Positions 1-9,816 of a stretch of DNA of 64,000 nt are shown here, one piece after another. The stretch spans positions 54,065 through 118,064 of the forward strand of contig CAWGEV010000003.1 in the NCBI GenBank assembly GCA_963821705.1. The letters run 5' to 3'. Source of the DNA: DASUPK01 sp963821705 (lineage in GTDB: Bacteria > Actinomycetota > Thermoleophilia > Solirubrobacterales > 70-9). The number at the start of each line of letters is the position of its first letter. Position 1 is the stretch's first letter. The notes beneath the pieces are model-generated. The model was not told the DNA's origin. It searched no databases and was given only the letters and a program-made list of their open reading frames with translations. The translations under genes were made by a program, and so were the position numbers.

Positions 1-2
1 GC

Positions 3-29
3 GCGCGAGTCTACGAGGCCGGCGGTTAA
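3..29 (+). CDS. C-terminal tail of an upstream gene (partial)
   Basis: The first bases read in frame as nine codons ending in TAA at 27-29, giving a tail of A-R-V-Y-E-A-G-G. The rest lies outside the window. It stops about 50 bases before the epimerase start at 81 on the same strand, so it may belong to the same sugar-nucleotide operon. GDP-mannose 4,6-dehydratase is a common neighbour of GDP-fucose synthase, but nothing in these few residues proves that. Confidence 0.3.
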   Translation, partial: ARVYEAGG

Positions 30-80
30 GGACCGGCAACCTCCGCGCCGGCCTTCAGCCCCGCCGCTACGCTTCGGCAG

Positions 81-1052
81 ATGGCGAAGGCGAACCCGGA
101 TCCGGGCTTCTGGGGCGGAAGAAAGGTCAGGGTCACGGGCGGGGGTGGCTTCCTCGGCCGGCCCACCGTCGCGATGCTCGAGGACCTTGGCGCGGAGGTG
201 AAGACCGTCCGCTCAGCGGATCACGACCTCACGGATCGGGAGGCCTGCTTCGAGGCGCTCGAGGGCGCGCAGGTGGTGGTCCACCTCGCCGCCAACGTGG
301 GGGGCATCGGCTACAACCGCCGCAACCCGGGCCCGCTGGCCCACGACAACCTGGCGATGGGGCTGAACGTCTTCGAGGCCTGTCGGCAGCTCGGCGCCGA
401 GAAGCTGGTCGCGGCCTGCTCGGTCTGCGCCTATCCCAAGTTCACGCCCGTCCCGTTCAAGGAGGACGAGATCTGGGACGGCTACCCGGAGGAGTCGAAC
501 GCTCCCTACGGCCTGGCGAAGAAGATGCTGCTCGTCCTCTCCGACGCCTACCGCCGGCAGTACGGGTTCGACTCCTGCGCGCCGGTGATCGCCAACCTCT
601 ACGGGCCGGGGGACAACTTCGATCTCGAGGACTCCCACGTGATCGCGGCGATGATCCACAAGTACGTGCTCGCCGCCGAGCGTGGGGATCCCGAGGTGGT
701 CCTCTGGGGGACCGGGAAGCCCACGCGCGAGTTCCTCTACGTCGACGACGCGGCCCGCGCCCTGATCCTCTGCGCCGAGCGCCTCGAGGTCTCGGACCCG
801 GTGAACATCGGCACGGGCAGGGAGACGAGCATCCGTGAGCTGGCCGAGACCATCTCGCAGCTGACCGCGTTCGAGGGCAAGACCGTCTGGGACGACTCCC
901 GGCCCGACGGACAGCCGAAGCGCTACCTGGACGTCACCCGCGCTCGCGAGCTGGTGGGGTTCGAGGCCGAGATCCCGCTCGACGAGGGGCTGAAGCGCAC
1001 CATCGAGTCCTTCCGTTCGGCCGATCTGGCCGCGGCCGGCTCCTCCACCTAG
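81..1052 (+). CDS. GDP-L-fucose synthase-like NAD(P)-dependent epimerase/reductase
   Basis: A 323-residue extended short-chain dehydrogenase that should epimerise and reduce a nucleotide sugar in the cytoplasm, most likely GDP-4-keto-6-deoxymannose to GDP-L-fucose. Visible features are the nucleotide-binding glycine motif TGGGGFLG at residues 19-26, the catalytic S114, Y143 and K147 (YGLAKK), and the family block NLYGPGDNF followed by GTGKPTREFLYVDD. Length matches GDP-fucose synthase (about 310-320 residues). The ATG at 81 lies just upstream of the first beta strand. It is followed after 18 bases by a membrane glycosyltransferase-like gene, consistent with a polysaccharide operon. Exact substrate is inferred; other NDP-sugar epimerases share this fold. 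Confidence 0.85.
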   Translation: MAKANPDPGFWGGRKVRVTGGGGFLGRPTVAMLEDLGAEVKTVRSADHDLTDREACFEALEGAQVVVHLAANVGGIGYNRRNPGPLAHDNLAMGLNVFEACRQLGAEKLVAACSVCAYPKFTPVPFKEDEIWDGYPEESNAPYGLAKKMLLVLSDAYRRQYGFDSCAPVIANLYGPGDNFDLEDSHVIAAMIHKYVLAAERGDPEVVLWGTGKPTREFLYVDDAARALILCAERLEVSDPVNIGTGRETSIRELAETISQLTAFEGKTVWDDSRPDGQPKRYLDVTRARELVGFEAEIPLDEGLKRTIESFRSADLAAAGSST

Positions 1053-1070
1053 CGCACTAGCCTGCCCGCC

Positions 1071-2852
1071 ATGGAATCGACGTCGGGGGCGCGTGGCGCC
1101 GCCACGAGTGCGCTCGCCTGGCTCGATCGCATCGCCGGGACGGCCTGGTTCGCGTACGGCTCGATCCTCCTCATCCAGTCGAAGGTCCTCTGGGGGATCT
1201 GGGAGCACAGGGACCTGACGGATGGGGACTCGGTCTTCTACTTCGTCGGGTCGAGCCACTGGACGCACGGCTTCCAGCTGGATCCGGTGTGGACGCCCCT
1301 GTACGAGTTCTTCTGGGGGTCGATCAGGTGGTTCATCGACGACCCATACGTGTCGACCATCGTCCACCGCGTCCTGATCGTCCTGGCCGCGACCGTGATC
1401 GTGCTCGCCGTCCTCCGGCGTCTGCTCTCTCCTGGGATCGCGTGGGCACTGGCGGTGTGGTGGGCGATCCTGCCGATCAATTACGACGTCCTCTACGAGG
1501 TGCACCTCTTCGCGCTGCTCCCGGAGCTGGCGGCCGTTCTGATCGCCTTCGCCTGGTCCGGGTTGCGGATGCGCGCCGGGGTGTTCGGGGTGCTGCTGGC
1601 GACCACCGTGCTGATGCGGAACGAGGTCGTGATCGCGCTGCTCGTGTGGATGGTCGTCTGGATCGTCTACGAGGTTGGCGCGCGCGGGCGAGGCGAGGCG
1701 ACGCCGCCGCGCAAGTTGCTCACGGCGGCCGGGATTCCGATCCTGGCGGTCGCGGCCGTCACCGGGCTGGTGGCGGCCACGTCGTACAGGGGCGACGACC
1801 TGCACCGGTTCAGCCAGCACGAGGAGCTCAGCGTCTGTCAGGGGTACGCGGTCGGCTACGCCCAGCGACACCCCGGCTACAGGGGAAACCCCTTCACCAA
1901 CTGCTCGCAGCTGATGGAGAGGGAGTTCGGCGAGCCGATGCCCTCGATGCTCGCGGCGATCCGGGCGAACCCCAGCGCGGTCGGCCAGCACTTCCTCTGG
2001 AACGCCCGGCTCCTCATCCCCTACGGGCTGCAGCTGATGCTCTTCGACCGCATCTCCGCCGGAGGACAGAACCGCGACCCCGATTACATCCCCGTCAAGG
2101 CTCGGTCGTCGGTGGCGTTCATCGGATCCCTGGTGGTCGTGGCCTTCGTTGCGGGCGGGCTCGTCCTGCTCTGGCGCGACCGCCGCCGCTGGTGGGAGAC
2201 CTGGATCGGCCCGCGCGCCTGGGGCTGGCTCGCGCTCGCCGCGCTTGCCGCCGCCGCCGTGGTCGCCGGGCTCTGGCAGCGCCCGCGCCCGGAGTACCTG
2301 TACGCGCTCAGCGTCGCGATCCTGGCGGTGATCGGGACCTGTGGGATGGCGTACGCGGATCGCTGGCCCGCCACCAAGCGCCTGCGGGCGGGCATCCCGC
2401 TCGCGGCCGTGCTGCTGGTGGTCCTGATGCCCGTCCATTTCACCTCCGGGTACGTGACCCCGCAGATCGGGCGCCCCGGCCGGCCGGTGAAGGACATGGT
2501 CGATCGGCTCTATCCGATCCGGACCGAGTTGCGGGGGCACGAGGTCAGCTTGCTCGCCACCTCATCCGGCGCCGGCTGCGCCTATCTCGGTGGCGATGAC
2601 CCCTGCAAGCCGGTGGTCTGGAAGGCGATCTTTCCGAGCGTGCGGAGCGGCACCGCGGCCCAGGCCCTTGCGGCGCACCGGGTGGACTTCATCTATCTCG
2701 ACGCGACGGACCTGGAGAACCCGGCGTCCCGCGAGGTCGTCCGGGAGGCGGAGGCCGCCGGGTGGACCCGCGATCCGATCTCGGCGGGCCAGGACTGGAT
2801 CCTGCTCAGGCGGCCTGCCCGGGCCGTGGCTCCCTCTCAGGAGGCTGGCTGA
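1071..2852 (+). CDS. Polytopic membrane protein, GT-C glycosyltransferase-like
   Basis: A 593-residue integral membrane protein with about nine or ten hydrophobic segments in the first 460 residues and a soluble C-terminal domain. An acidic cluster T-D-G-D-S (about residues 50-54) sits in the first extracytoplasmic loop, where lipid-linked-sugar-dependent GT-C enzymes carry their catalytic acid; this supports, but does not prove, a role in adding sugars outside the membrane. Cysteines in the C-terminal domain (G-C-A-Y, D-P-C-K) could form a disulfide. It follows the epimerase by 18 bases. Its last 47 bases overlap, tail to tail, the family 2 glycosyltransferase on the other strand. Confidence 0.6.
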   Translation: MESTSGARGAATSALAWLDRIAGTAWFAYGSILLIQSKVLWGIWEHRDLTDGDSVFYFVGSSHWTHGFQLDPVWTPLYEFFWGSIRWFIDDPYVSTIVHRVLIVLAATVIVLAVLRRLLSPGIAWALAVWWAILPINYDVLYEVHLFALLPELAAVLIAFAWSGLRMRAGVFGVLLATTVLMRNEVVIALLVWMVVWIVYEVGARGRGEATPPRKLLTAAGIPILAVAAVTGLVAATSYRGDDLHRFSQHEELSVCQGYAVGYAQRHPGYRGNPFTNCSQLMEREFGEPMPSMLAAIRANPSAVGQHFLWNARLLIPYGLQLMLFDRISAGGQNRDPDYIPVKARSSVAFIGSLVVVAFVAGGLVLLWRDRRRWWETWIGPRAWGWLALAALAAAAVVAGLWQRPRPEYLYALSVAILAVIGTCGMAYADRWPATKRLRAGIPLAAVLLVVLMPVHFTSGYVTPQIGRPGRPVKDMVDRLYPIRTELRGHEVSLLATSSGAGCAYLGGDDPCKPVVWKAIFPSVRSGTAAQALAAHRVDFIYLDATDLENPASREVVREAEAAGWTRDPISAGQDWILLRRPARAVAPSQEAG

Positions 2853-3885
2853 TCTCAACCGGGTCCGGCCCCGGATCGTTCGTGACCGGCTCCAGTCCGA
2901 TCGGCGAGAGCAGGGCGCTGTGTCGCGCCTCCGGATCCCGTTCCATCTGACGGGCGAGCCTGTCTCGCGTCCGGATGGGAGGTCGCCAGCGCTCCGGAAC
3001 GTGCTCGAGCATGTCCCCTCCCCAGGTCAGCGCGGGCGTGATGACGTGCCTCTTGAATGGGCCGAGGACGTAGTGGATCAGCGGCTGCATCACCTTCCAT
3101 CGAACCCAGGCAACGGGCGTCGCCGCCCGGGCCGCCCGCGCAAGGTGGAGGTGCGTCCGCTCGCGGGGACTGAGCTGCGGCGAGTAGATGCTCACGAAAC
3201 GGTGGATCTCGGGCCATGAGTTGGTCATCTCGAACGTCTTCTGCTCCGGATGGACGGAGCGGACCGAGAGGAAGTCCTCCGACAGGAGCGCGGGCAGCTC
3301 CCCGCCGAAGGCCAGCCTGAGCATGTACTCGGCGTCGAAGGCGTAGTGCATGTCCTCGCGGAATCCACCGAAGCGCTCGAAGAGATCCCGGCGCCAGAAG
3401 GAGGAGGGCTGGGGCACGTGCCAGGGGACGAGGATCCACCAGTGGCGGCCATTCGCCCGCCCCTCGCAGTAGGACGGGGGCTTGGGCCGCCAGACGCGAA
3501 GGCGCTTGGGCGGATCCCCCTCGAGCACGTCGAACGCGCCGCCGGCAACCCAGCTGTGCTCGCCGCTCTCGAGGGCGGCGGCCGCCCTGTCGAGCGCCCC
3601 GGGCAGGTAGTAGTCGTCGCTGTTCAGGTACGCGACGATCTCGCCCGAGGTTCCCTGGAGCCCCTTGTTGATCGCGTGCGACTGGCCGTTGTCCTGCTCC
3701 GAGACCCACCAGGCCAACCGGTCCTCGTAGCGCCGGATGATCTCGAGGGTCTCGTCGGTGGAGCCGCCGTCGACGATCACGTACTCGAGGTTCGGGTAGC
3801 CCTGATCGAGAACGGATCGAATGGTCCGCTCGATGAACCTGCCCTGGTTGAAGGATGGGGTGATGACGGTGATCTTCGGCGGCAC
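2806..3885 (-). CDS. Glycosyltransferase family 2
   Basis: A 359-residue cytoplasmic GT-A enzyme. The N-terminus shows the classic family 2 layout: beta strand ITVITPSFNQ at 5-14, VDGGSTDET at 38-46 for the nucleotide, and the metal-binding NSDD at 88-91. No membrane segment is evident, so it is a soluble transferase using an NDP-sugar to extend a lipid-linked oligosaccharide. It is intact, unlike most transferases in this window. It converges on the membrane protein at 1071-2852 and overlaps it by 47 bases. The sugar donor cannot be told from sequence. Confidence 0.85.
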   Translation of the reverse strand: MPPKITVITPSFNQGRFIERTIRSVLDQGYPNLEYVIVDGGSTDETLEIIRRYEDRLAWWVSEQDNGQSHAINKGLQGTSGEIVAYLNSDDYYLPGALDRAAAALESGEHSWVAGGAFDVLEGDPPKRLRVWRPKPPSYCEGRANGRHWWILVPWHVPQPSSFWRRDLFERFGGFREDMHYAFDAEYMLRLAFGGELPALLSEDFLSVRSVHPEQKTFEMTNSWPEIHRFVSIYSPQLSPRERTHLHLARAARAATPVAWVRWKVMQPLIHYVLGPFKRHVITPALTWGGDMLEHVPERWRPPIRTRDRLARQMERDPEARHSALLSPIGLEPVTNDPGPDPVEISQPPEREPRPGQAA

Positions 3886-3958
3886 CCGCGGCGAGTATAG
3901 GTCGGGTCCCGGGGCTCGCCCAAGCTCTCTCGCGGGATCCTCAGACTAGGCTGGACGC

Positions 3959-4806
3959 GTGAGCGAGTCGGGGCCGGCCGAGGAGCACGTCCCGCGAGAG
4001 TGGGAGCGGATCGGCCAGGCTGAGGCACTCGATTGGTGGGAGGAGCGCCACCGCCGACACGGCGGCTTCGACGCGGTGGGATACGCCGGCGCCGGGTGAG
4101 ACCTACAACGCTTGGCTCTACCGGATCCGGAGGCGGCTCTTCCGGCGTCACGTGGCACCCGCTCGTCCGACCAGGCAGCGCGGTGCTCGACGTCGGCTCG
4201 GGCACGGGCTTCTACGTCGGGCTGTGGCGGGAGGCGGGTGCGGCGAGCATCCGCGGCTCCGATGTCTCACCGACGGCGGTCGCGCGACTGCGTACGAGGG
4301 CTTTCCCGGCGATCCGAATCGATCGGTTCGACCTCTCGGGAGCGGCCGAGGACCTGCCAGACGGTCCGTTCGACCTGGTCTCCGCCTTCGACGTGCTGTT
4401 CCACCTGATCGACGACGCGGCGTACGGCCGCGCGCTGGCGAAATCTGTCGACCATCACGAGGCCCGGCGGCATGTTGGTGATCAGCGAGAACTTCCGGCG
4501 TGAGGGGACCACGCCGGTTCGCCTCGGTGCAGGTCAATCGTGAGGAGAGGCGAGGTCCTCGGGGCGCTCTCCGGCGCCGGTTTCGAGGTGGTCGAGCGCC
4601 GGCCGATGTTCGTGGTCATGAACGCCCCCGCCTGTGGCGGCGGGCCGCTGCTCCACTCCTGGTGGCGGTGGGTTCACCGCCAGCTGACCACACGGCCGAG
4701 AGCGGGGGCCGTGCTCGGCCCCGTCCTCTACCCGCTGGAGCTCGCCTGTCTGGCCGGGGTCAGGCGAGCCCCCTCAACCGAGCTTGCGATCTGCCGCCGC
4801 GTCTAG
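3959..4806 (+). CDS. Class I SAM-dependent methyltransferase (frameshifted)
   Basis: Read from a GTG at 3959, the N-terminus (W-E-R-I-G-Q-A-E-A-L-D-W-W) runs to a premature TGA at 4098-4100. It resumes as E-T-Y-N-A-W-L-Y-R, changes frame near 4158 into the SAM motif V-L-D-V-G-S-G-T-G-F-Y, changes again near 4440 (S-T-I-T-R-P-G-G-M-L-V-I-S-E-N) and ends near 4806 with G-F-E-V-V-E-R-R-P-M-F. Together these give motifs I, IV and the C-terminal strands of a small-molecule methyltransferase. At least three frame changes are needed, so the gene is either decayed or badly sequenced. It ends 4 bases into the opposite-strand glycosyltransferase. Confidence 0.65.
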
Positions 4807-6291
4807 TCGAGTCGGAGCTCGACGCTCTCGACCGGCATCCCGAGGCGGCGCTCGTCGCTCGACCCATTACGGGAGGGGATCAGGGGCCGGAGTATCAGGA
4901 CGAGTCCGGAATCCGCGACGGAACGCGCGTGCCGGGGAGGGATGCGGAGCTCGAGCGCCTCTTCATCGCCGGTGACCAGCTCCGGGGCCAGGGCAACTCC
5001 CCCCGCGAAAGCGCCGAACACATAGCCGAGCGGTGCGCCCCGAAGGCCGCCCGTCTCGACACGAAGGATCGCGCCCTCCGCGGGTACGTCCGCCCGCACG
5101 AGCGTGACGGGCTCGCTCCAGCGGAAGTCCGTGCCCCGCTCGTCCTGCTCGAGCCCGTGGTTGCCGATCAGGATTCCGTCGAGGTGGGCGGCTTCGATCG
5201 GGCCGGTCTGGGCGTCGAGCGCCCGGGGCTCGCCCTCCTCGGCGGCGATCGCGTCGAGCTGCGTGACGCGCACGCTCCCGTGCTGGGCGGCCACGTAGCT
5301 GCGCCAGCGGGTCTCCTCCGGCAGCGCGGGAGTCGTCGCGATTGCCTGATGAAGACGCTTGGCGCCCCACTCCCAGGCCCGCCGCGGGCGGGTGCCGCCG
5401 AACCGTGCGGGGACACGTGACACCAGTTCTCGCCCGAGCCAGGCCCCCTTCCCGAGGATTGGAGCGAATGGCGGTGGAGATGGCGGCGATCATGGCCCCG
5501 GATACGTCCTCCCCGTAGACCTGGCGACGGTCCCAGAGGCCGGCCGGCCCGAAGTAGCGCTGGCAGAACGCGTCGTCTTGCTCACGGCGGACGATGCACT
5601 CGCCCCGGGCGAAGTCGGCACCGAGGGCCAGTGAGAACCCCATCTCCTCCTCCAGCTCATGCGTGACAGCGGCGTCCTCGAGGTGCCTGATCCGAGCGCC
5701 CTGGTCGTCGAGGCGCGCCGACAGCAACGAGGGCGCATACAGGCCGAGGCGCTGGTCGACTCCGCCGGTGCGCTCATATGCGGCGGAGCGGATCGCGACC
5801 GCCGTGGTGTTGAGCCGCACCCAGCCGGCCCTGTCCCACTCGGCGAACGATCTGGCGAACCAACGCTCGCTGAGCGGGCTGATCCCTCCCGAGGCGCTCT
5901 GGATGTGCTTGATCGTGGCGGCGTCGAGGCCCTCGTCATCCGCGAAGGCCTCTGCGACGACCTCGAGGCATCTCGGGTCCGCTCGGACGTGGGCCTCGGA
6001 GAGCAGCAACACGGGCGCCGTCGCGGCCCGGGCGGCGGCGTCGTAGAGGCCCATCAGGCGCGCCCCCGGAGCCGAGACGATCTCGTCCTGCGGCGCCAGC
6101 TCCTCCGCGACGCGGCGCTCGAAGTCCGGGTGCGCGCCGTCCGCGCTGAGCATCATCTGGAAGCGGTCGCGAGCGAGCGTCTGGCCCTGGGTCCAGGTGC
6201 GCAGGTGCTCCACCACGTCGCCGCGCGGATCGTCCAACGGGATGACGACCGCGACCTCCGGGCGCGTCAGGTTCCCGTTCACCGCGCCCAT
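4803..6291 (-). CDS. Glycosyltransferase family 2-like protein, paralogue A (frameshifted)
   Basis: Starts at ATG 6291 (M-G-A-V-N-G-N) and shows a GT-A-like N-terminal domain (VAVVIPLDDPRGD, then LLLSEAHVRADP) followed by a C-terminal beta-rich region containing F-R-W-S-E-P-V and R-V-E-T-G-G-L-R. The frame changes near 5455; conserved sequence continues to the stop at 4803. It lacks the usual D-x-D/DGS signature, so catalytic activity is uncertain. It overlaps the upstream family 4 transferase by 13 bases (stop 6279, start 6291), which argues for translational coupling. The gene at 7544-9062 is a clear paralogue over its whole length. Confidence 0.65.
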
Positions 6292-7544
6292 GCTGTCACG
6301 GCATCGCCGCAAAAAGCGTGCATGTCGCGAACCATTCGCTCCTGGTCGAACTTGCTCCTGGACGAGAGGGCCGCTCCGCCCATGCGCTGGCGGAGCGCGC
6401 GATCTCCCAGGACGCTGCTGAGCGCGACGGCGAGCTCCGCGGCGTTCCCGGGCTCGACGAGCACCCCGTTGCGCCCATCCTCGACGACCTCGTCTATTCC
6501 GCCGTTCGAGGCGGCGACCACGGGGAGCCCGCATGCCAGCGCCTCGGCCGCGCTCAGGCAGAAGCTCTCCTCGGAGGAAGCGTGGACGTACAGGTCGGCG
6601 GATCGGTAGAGGGCCGCGAGCTGATCCGGGGTCCGGTTCGGCTCGTGTCTGATCCGGACGCCCTCGGCGACCTCCTCGATTCCCTCGCGGCCTCCGACCG
6701 AGAGGAGCTCCACCGGCCCCTCGAGCTTGGGGAGGGCCGCCCGCAGCGTCGCGAAGTCCTTGTGAGGGTTGTCGGCGCCCCCGTTGGCGGCGAACACGAG
6801 GCGGATTGCACCGTCCTGAGGCCTCAGGGCCGCCGGCCCGTCCGGGGTGAAGGTGCCGAGATCCACGCCGTTCGGAATGACGCGGGCCTCGACGATCGCC
6901 GGTGCCATGATGGATTCCTGAACCCGCTGCATCAACCAGGCTGAAGGGGCCGCGACGAAGATTCGCGAGCGGGCGAAGATCCAGCGCTTGCGTTGCCAGT
7001 TCAGGCGGGTTGCGTCGCGGCGGATCGCCGGTGGGGCGGCGAGGTCGGGGCAGCTGCCGCAGCCGCGTGCGCCATCGCTCGCATGCGGCCGGCACCGCGC
7101 AGTGGCCGGTGAAGCTCCAGCCGTCGGCGAGCCGCAGGACGATCGGGGTTCGCAGGGAGAGGGAGGGCAGCCGGCGGAGGTCGAAGTAGCGTCCGCCCGT
7201 GGAGGTTGTTGCAGAGCACCACGTCGGGTTCCTCACCCGCGAGCTCGGTGACGTGCCGCGTGTACGGGTGATTGAAGTCCTCGATGCCGAGCCACGAGTC
7301 GAGATTGCGGCGCATTGCCAGCCTGGCTCGACTGATCGGGTGCTCCGGCGTGTAGTCGACATGAGGGCTGTCGTAGAAGGTGAGCACCCGGGGGTCGTCG
7401 GTGTGCTTGGTCGCGACGGCCATCCAGGTCTCCGTGCCCAGCGCCTCGAACCCGTGCAGGAGGGCCATCGAGATCGCTCTCGGCTCCGCCGCCGGAGTCG
7501 CTGGTGTTGACGATCACCGCCTTGCGTGGGACCGCTGATGCCAT
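6279..7544 (-). CDS. Glycosyltransferase family 4 (frameshifted)
   Basis: A retaining GT-B enzyme. The N-terminal domain begins MASAVPRKAVIVNTSDSGGGAE, where S-G-G-A-E is the usual acceptor loop. The C-terminal Rossmann half carries I-P-N-G-V-D (near 6860) and E-E-S-F-C-L-S-A-A-E-A-L-A-C-G-L-P-V-V (near 6530), the nucleotide-sugar signature of family 4. Three or more frame changes lie at about 7475, 7200 and 6950, but the C-terminal half is uninterrupted. The ATG at 7544 overlaps the presumed stop of the upstream gene (TGATG), and its own stop lies inside the next gene, so the three glycosyltransferases form one tight operon. Confidence 0.75.
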
Positions 7545-9062
7545 CACGTAGCTGACGGGCGCCGGCAGGCGACTCTCGGGAGCGCGGGTGGCGGAGGTGG
7601 CGTTCTCCAGGGTCGATGGCGAAGATGGGAAGGCCCAAGGCGCGCTCGTCGGGCGGGGATCCCGCGGGCGCCTCGAGCGGCCGGATCACCAGGGTGAGGT
7701 CACCCGGCAGATTCGGGATGGGCACGACCAGGACCTGACCCTGTTCGCTGAGGCCCGAGGACCGCAGCCGCTTCTCGCCGAGGTATGTGCCGATGACCGC
7801 GGTACGCGGTGACTCTCTGAGGCCTCCGGTGTCGATGCGCAGCCGGCCGCCACGTGCGTCCGGGCCGAGCCGGACCCGCAGGACGGGCTCGCTCCAGCGG
7901 AACGTCCTGCCCTCGTGCTGCTCGAGTCCGTGCACGCTGAGGGCGACGCCCTCGGGGATCTCCTCGATCGGGTGATCGCCGACCGGCAGGTTCGGAGTCT
8001 CGTCGCTGGGATGTGCCGCGATCCAGTCGGAGTTGGGTGAGGCGCACCACACGGTCCTGGGCTCGGAGGTAGTGCGTGTACCGGCGTCGCTTTGACCAGG
8101 GGAGGCGCGCCGCCAACTCGCTCCAGCGGAATCGGAGCCGCGCCAGCCAGAGCCGGGGCCGACTCCCCGGCCGCGGCCTCGGGAAGCCTCGAACTCACCT
8201 CCGTGACGAGCCAGCGGAGGTCGCGGCGGTCGGTGAGCGCCGAACGCCTCAGCTCCCTGGCGAGGATCGAGACCGTGGGGCGGGCGACGGCGGGGCTCAG
8301 GGCCGAGCGGTTCCAGAGGAGGTGCTGGTGACCGAAGTAACGCTCCGCGAACTCGGGGTCGAGTGAGGAGCGCGCCTCGAGCTCCCCTTTCGCGAAGTTG
8401 GCGGAGTGCCCGTGGTGCTCATCGATCCCGTCGACGTGGACATGCCGGATCCGCGCTCCGGGCACGTCGCCGATCCGGGCGCCACGTTGATCCAGCGTGG
8501 CGGCCACCAGCGGGGGGGCGAAGAGCCCGTAGCGCTCGTCGAGGCCACCCCGCCGATTGGAAGACGTCGCGCCTGATCAGGAACCCGGCGAGATTCAGCC
8601 GGGGCCAGGCCCCGGCGCGCTCCACTCCGCGTAGACGTCGTCGAACCACCGGGCGCCGAGCTCGCCGGTGACCCCGGGGGTGACGTGGCCGTGCTCGATT
8701 CTCGCCGCGTCCAGGTCCGGTGAGGCTTCGACACCCCGCACCGCCTCCTCGAGGCAGTCCGGTTCGCCCTGACAGTGGTTCTCCGTGACCAGCAGCCAGG
8801 GAGCGGTCGCCGATGCGGCGGCCGCGTTGTAGAGCCGCAGCAGCCCGGCGCCGGGGATCACGTGGAAGGAGTCGTGGGGGGCGAGGATCGCCTGCACCTC
8901 CCGGTCGATCGCCGGCTCCTCTCCGTCGGAGGCGATGACCACCTGGTAGCGGTCCCTGGCCAGGGTCTGACCGCCGGTCCAGGTGCGGATGTGCTCCACC
9001 GCATCGCCGCGGGCGTCGGTGAGCGGGATCACCACGGCCATCTGCAGAGGATCCTTCCCCAC
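7544..9062 (-). CDS. Glycosyltransferase family 2-like protein, paralogue C (frameshifted)
   Basis: First gene of the minus-strand transferase operon. GTG at 9062 (or ATG at 9041) gives M-A-V-V-I-P-L-T-D-A-R-G-D-A-V-E-H, matching the opening of the gene at 4803-6291. Later blocks also match: T-G-G-Q-T-L-A-R-D-R, Y-F-G-x-x-x-L-W-x-R, and the C-terminal F-R-W-S-E-P-V and D-E-R-A-L-G-L-P. Frame changes occur near 8610, 8510, 8110 and 7590. The most likely stop is a TGA overlapping the ATG of the next gene. It is a tandem duplicate of its neighbour-but-one with a family 4 transferase between them; function is inferred from fold only. Confidence 0.6.
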
Positions 9063-9127
9063 GGGCTCATTGTTACCGGAGGGTGGGCCCGCCGCGGTCC
9101 GTCGCCTCCGCCCCCCATGATCACTGC

Positions 9128-9799
9128 ATGGAGAGCAGTGCGGAATCGCGCGGGCACGTGCCGGCGCGGAAGGCGCGGTTCCGGCGCGATCAGAGCGAGT
9201 TGGAGTTCACGCGGATCGTCGCCTTCAGCGACGGCGTCTTCGCGATCGCGATCACGCTGCTCGTCCTCTCCCTCCAGATTCCGCAGGGCCTGTCCGACTT
9301 CCCGAAGGCGCTCCGGGACCAGCTGCCCAACTTCTTCGCTTTCGCGCTCAGCTTCGCGGTCCTCGCCCGCGTCTGGCTCTTCCACCACCGGTTCTTCGCG
9401 GCGCTGGGCCGCTTCGACAGCAGGCTGATCGTCCTCAACTTCCTCTACCTGGCCTTCGTCACTCTGGTGCCGTTCAGCGCGGGCGTCATCGGCGATTACG
9501 GGAAGGAGTCGGCCGCGGCGATCGTCTACGCGGTGAACATGGCGGCGCTCGGTGCCATCGGAGCGGTGACGACCATCCATGCATTCCGGAGTCACCTGAT
9601 CAAGCCGGAGGTGGCGGAGGCCGTGGAGATCGAGGTCGGTCCGGCGAACTGGCTCGTGGCCACCGTCTTCTTGGTCTCGATCCCCATCGCGCTGGTCAAC
9701 GCCAACGTGGCGGAGTGGAGCTGGATCGTCTTCTTCGTAATGGCCGGAGCCATCACGCGCCGGCTGCGCCGCAGCTCCGGCGCCGGCAGCGTCGACTGA
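9128..9799 (+). CDS. TMEM175 / DUF1211 family potassium channel-like membrane protein
   Basis: A 223-residue protein from ATG 9128 (M-E-S-S-A-E-S-R-G). The first transmembrane helix carries the family signature R-I-V-A-F-S-D-G-V-F-A-I-A-I-T-L-L-V-L, the pore-lining FSD motif of bacterial TMEM175 K+ channels. About six hydrophobic helices follow, matching the single six-helix repeat of bacterial members, which assemble as tetramers. An upstream in-frame ATG at 9083 would add 15 residues with no family similarity. The gene is intact, stands between the divergent transferase operon and the uracil-DNA glycosylase gene, and probably helps set membrane potential. Confidence 0.8.
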   Translation: MESSAESRGHVPARKARFRRDQSELEFTRIVAFSDGVFAIAITLLVLSLQIPQGLSDFPKALRDQLPNFFAFALSFAVLARVWLFHHRFFAALGRFDSRLIVLNFLYLAFVTLVPFSAGVIGDYGKESAAAIVYAVNMAALGAIGAVTTIHAFRSHLIKPEVAEAVEIEVGPANWLVATVFLVSIPIALVNANVAEWSWIVFFVMAGAITRRLRRSSGAGSVD

Positions 9800-9816
9800 T
9801 CGCAACACTGACGCGG

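Noticed and set aside
213..2540. 775-codon open frame on the minus strand
   Set aside because: Runs antisense through the epimerase and membrane-protein genes. Composition is Arg/Pro/Gly/His-rich with no domain, which is the usual shadow of GC-rich codons.
4963..8052. 1,029-codon minus-strand open frame as a single giant protein
   Set aside because: It only threads together parts of three different transferase genes. Conserved blocks enter and leave this frame, so it is not one protein.
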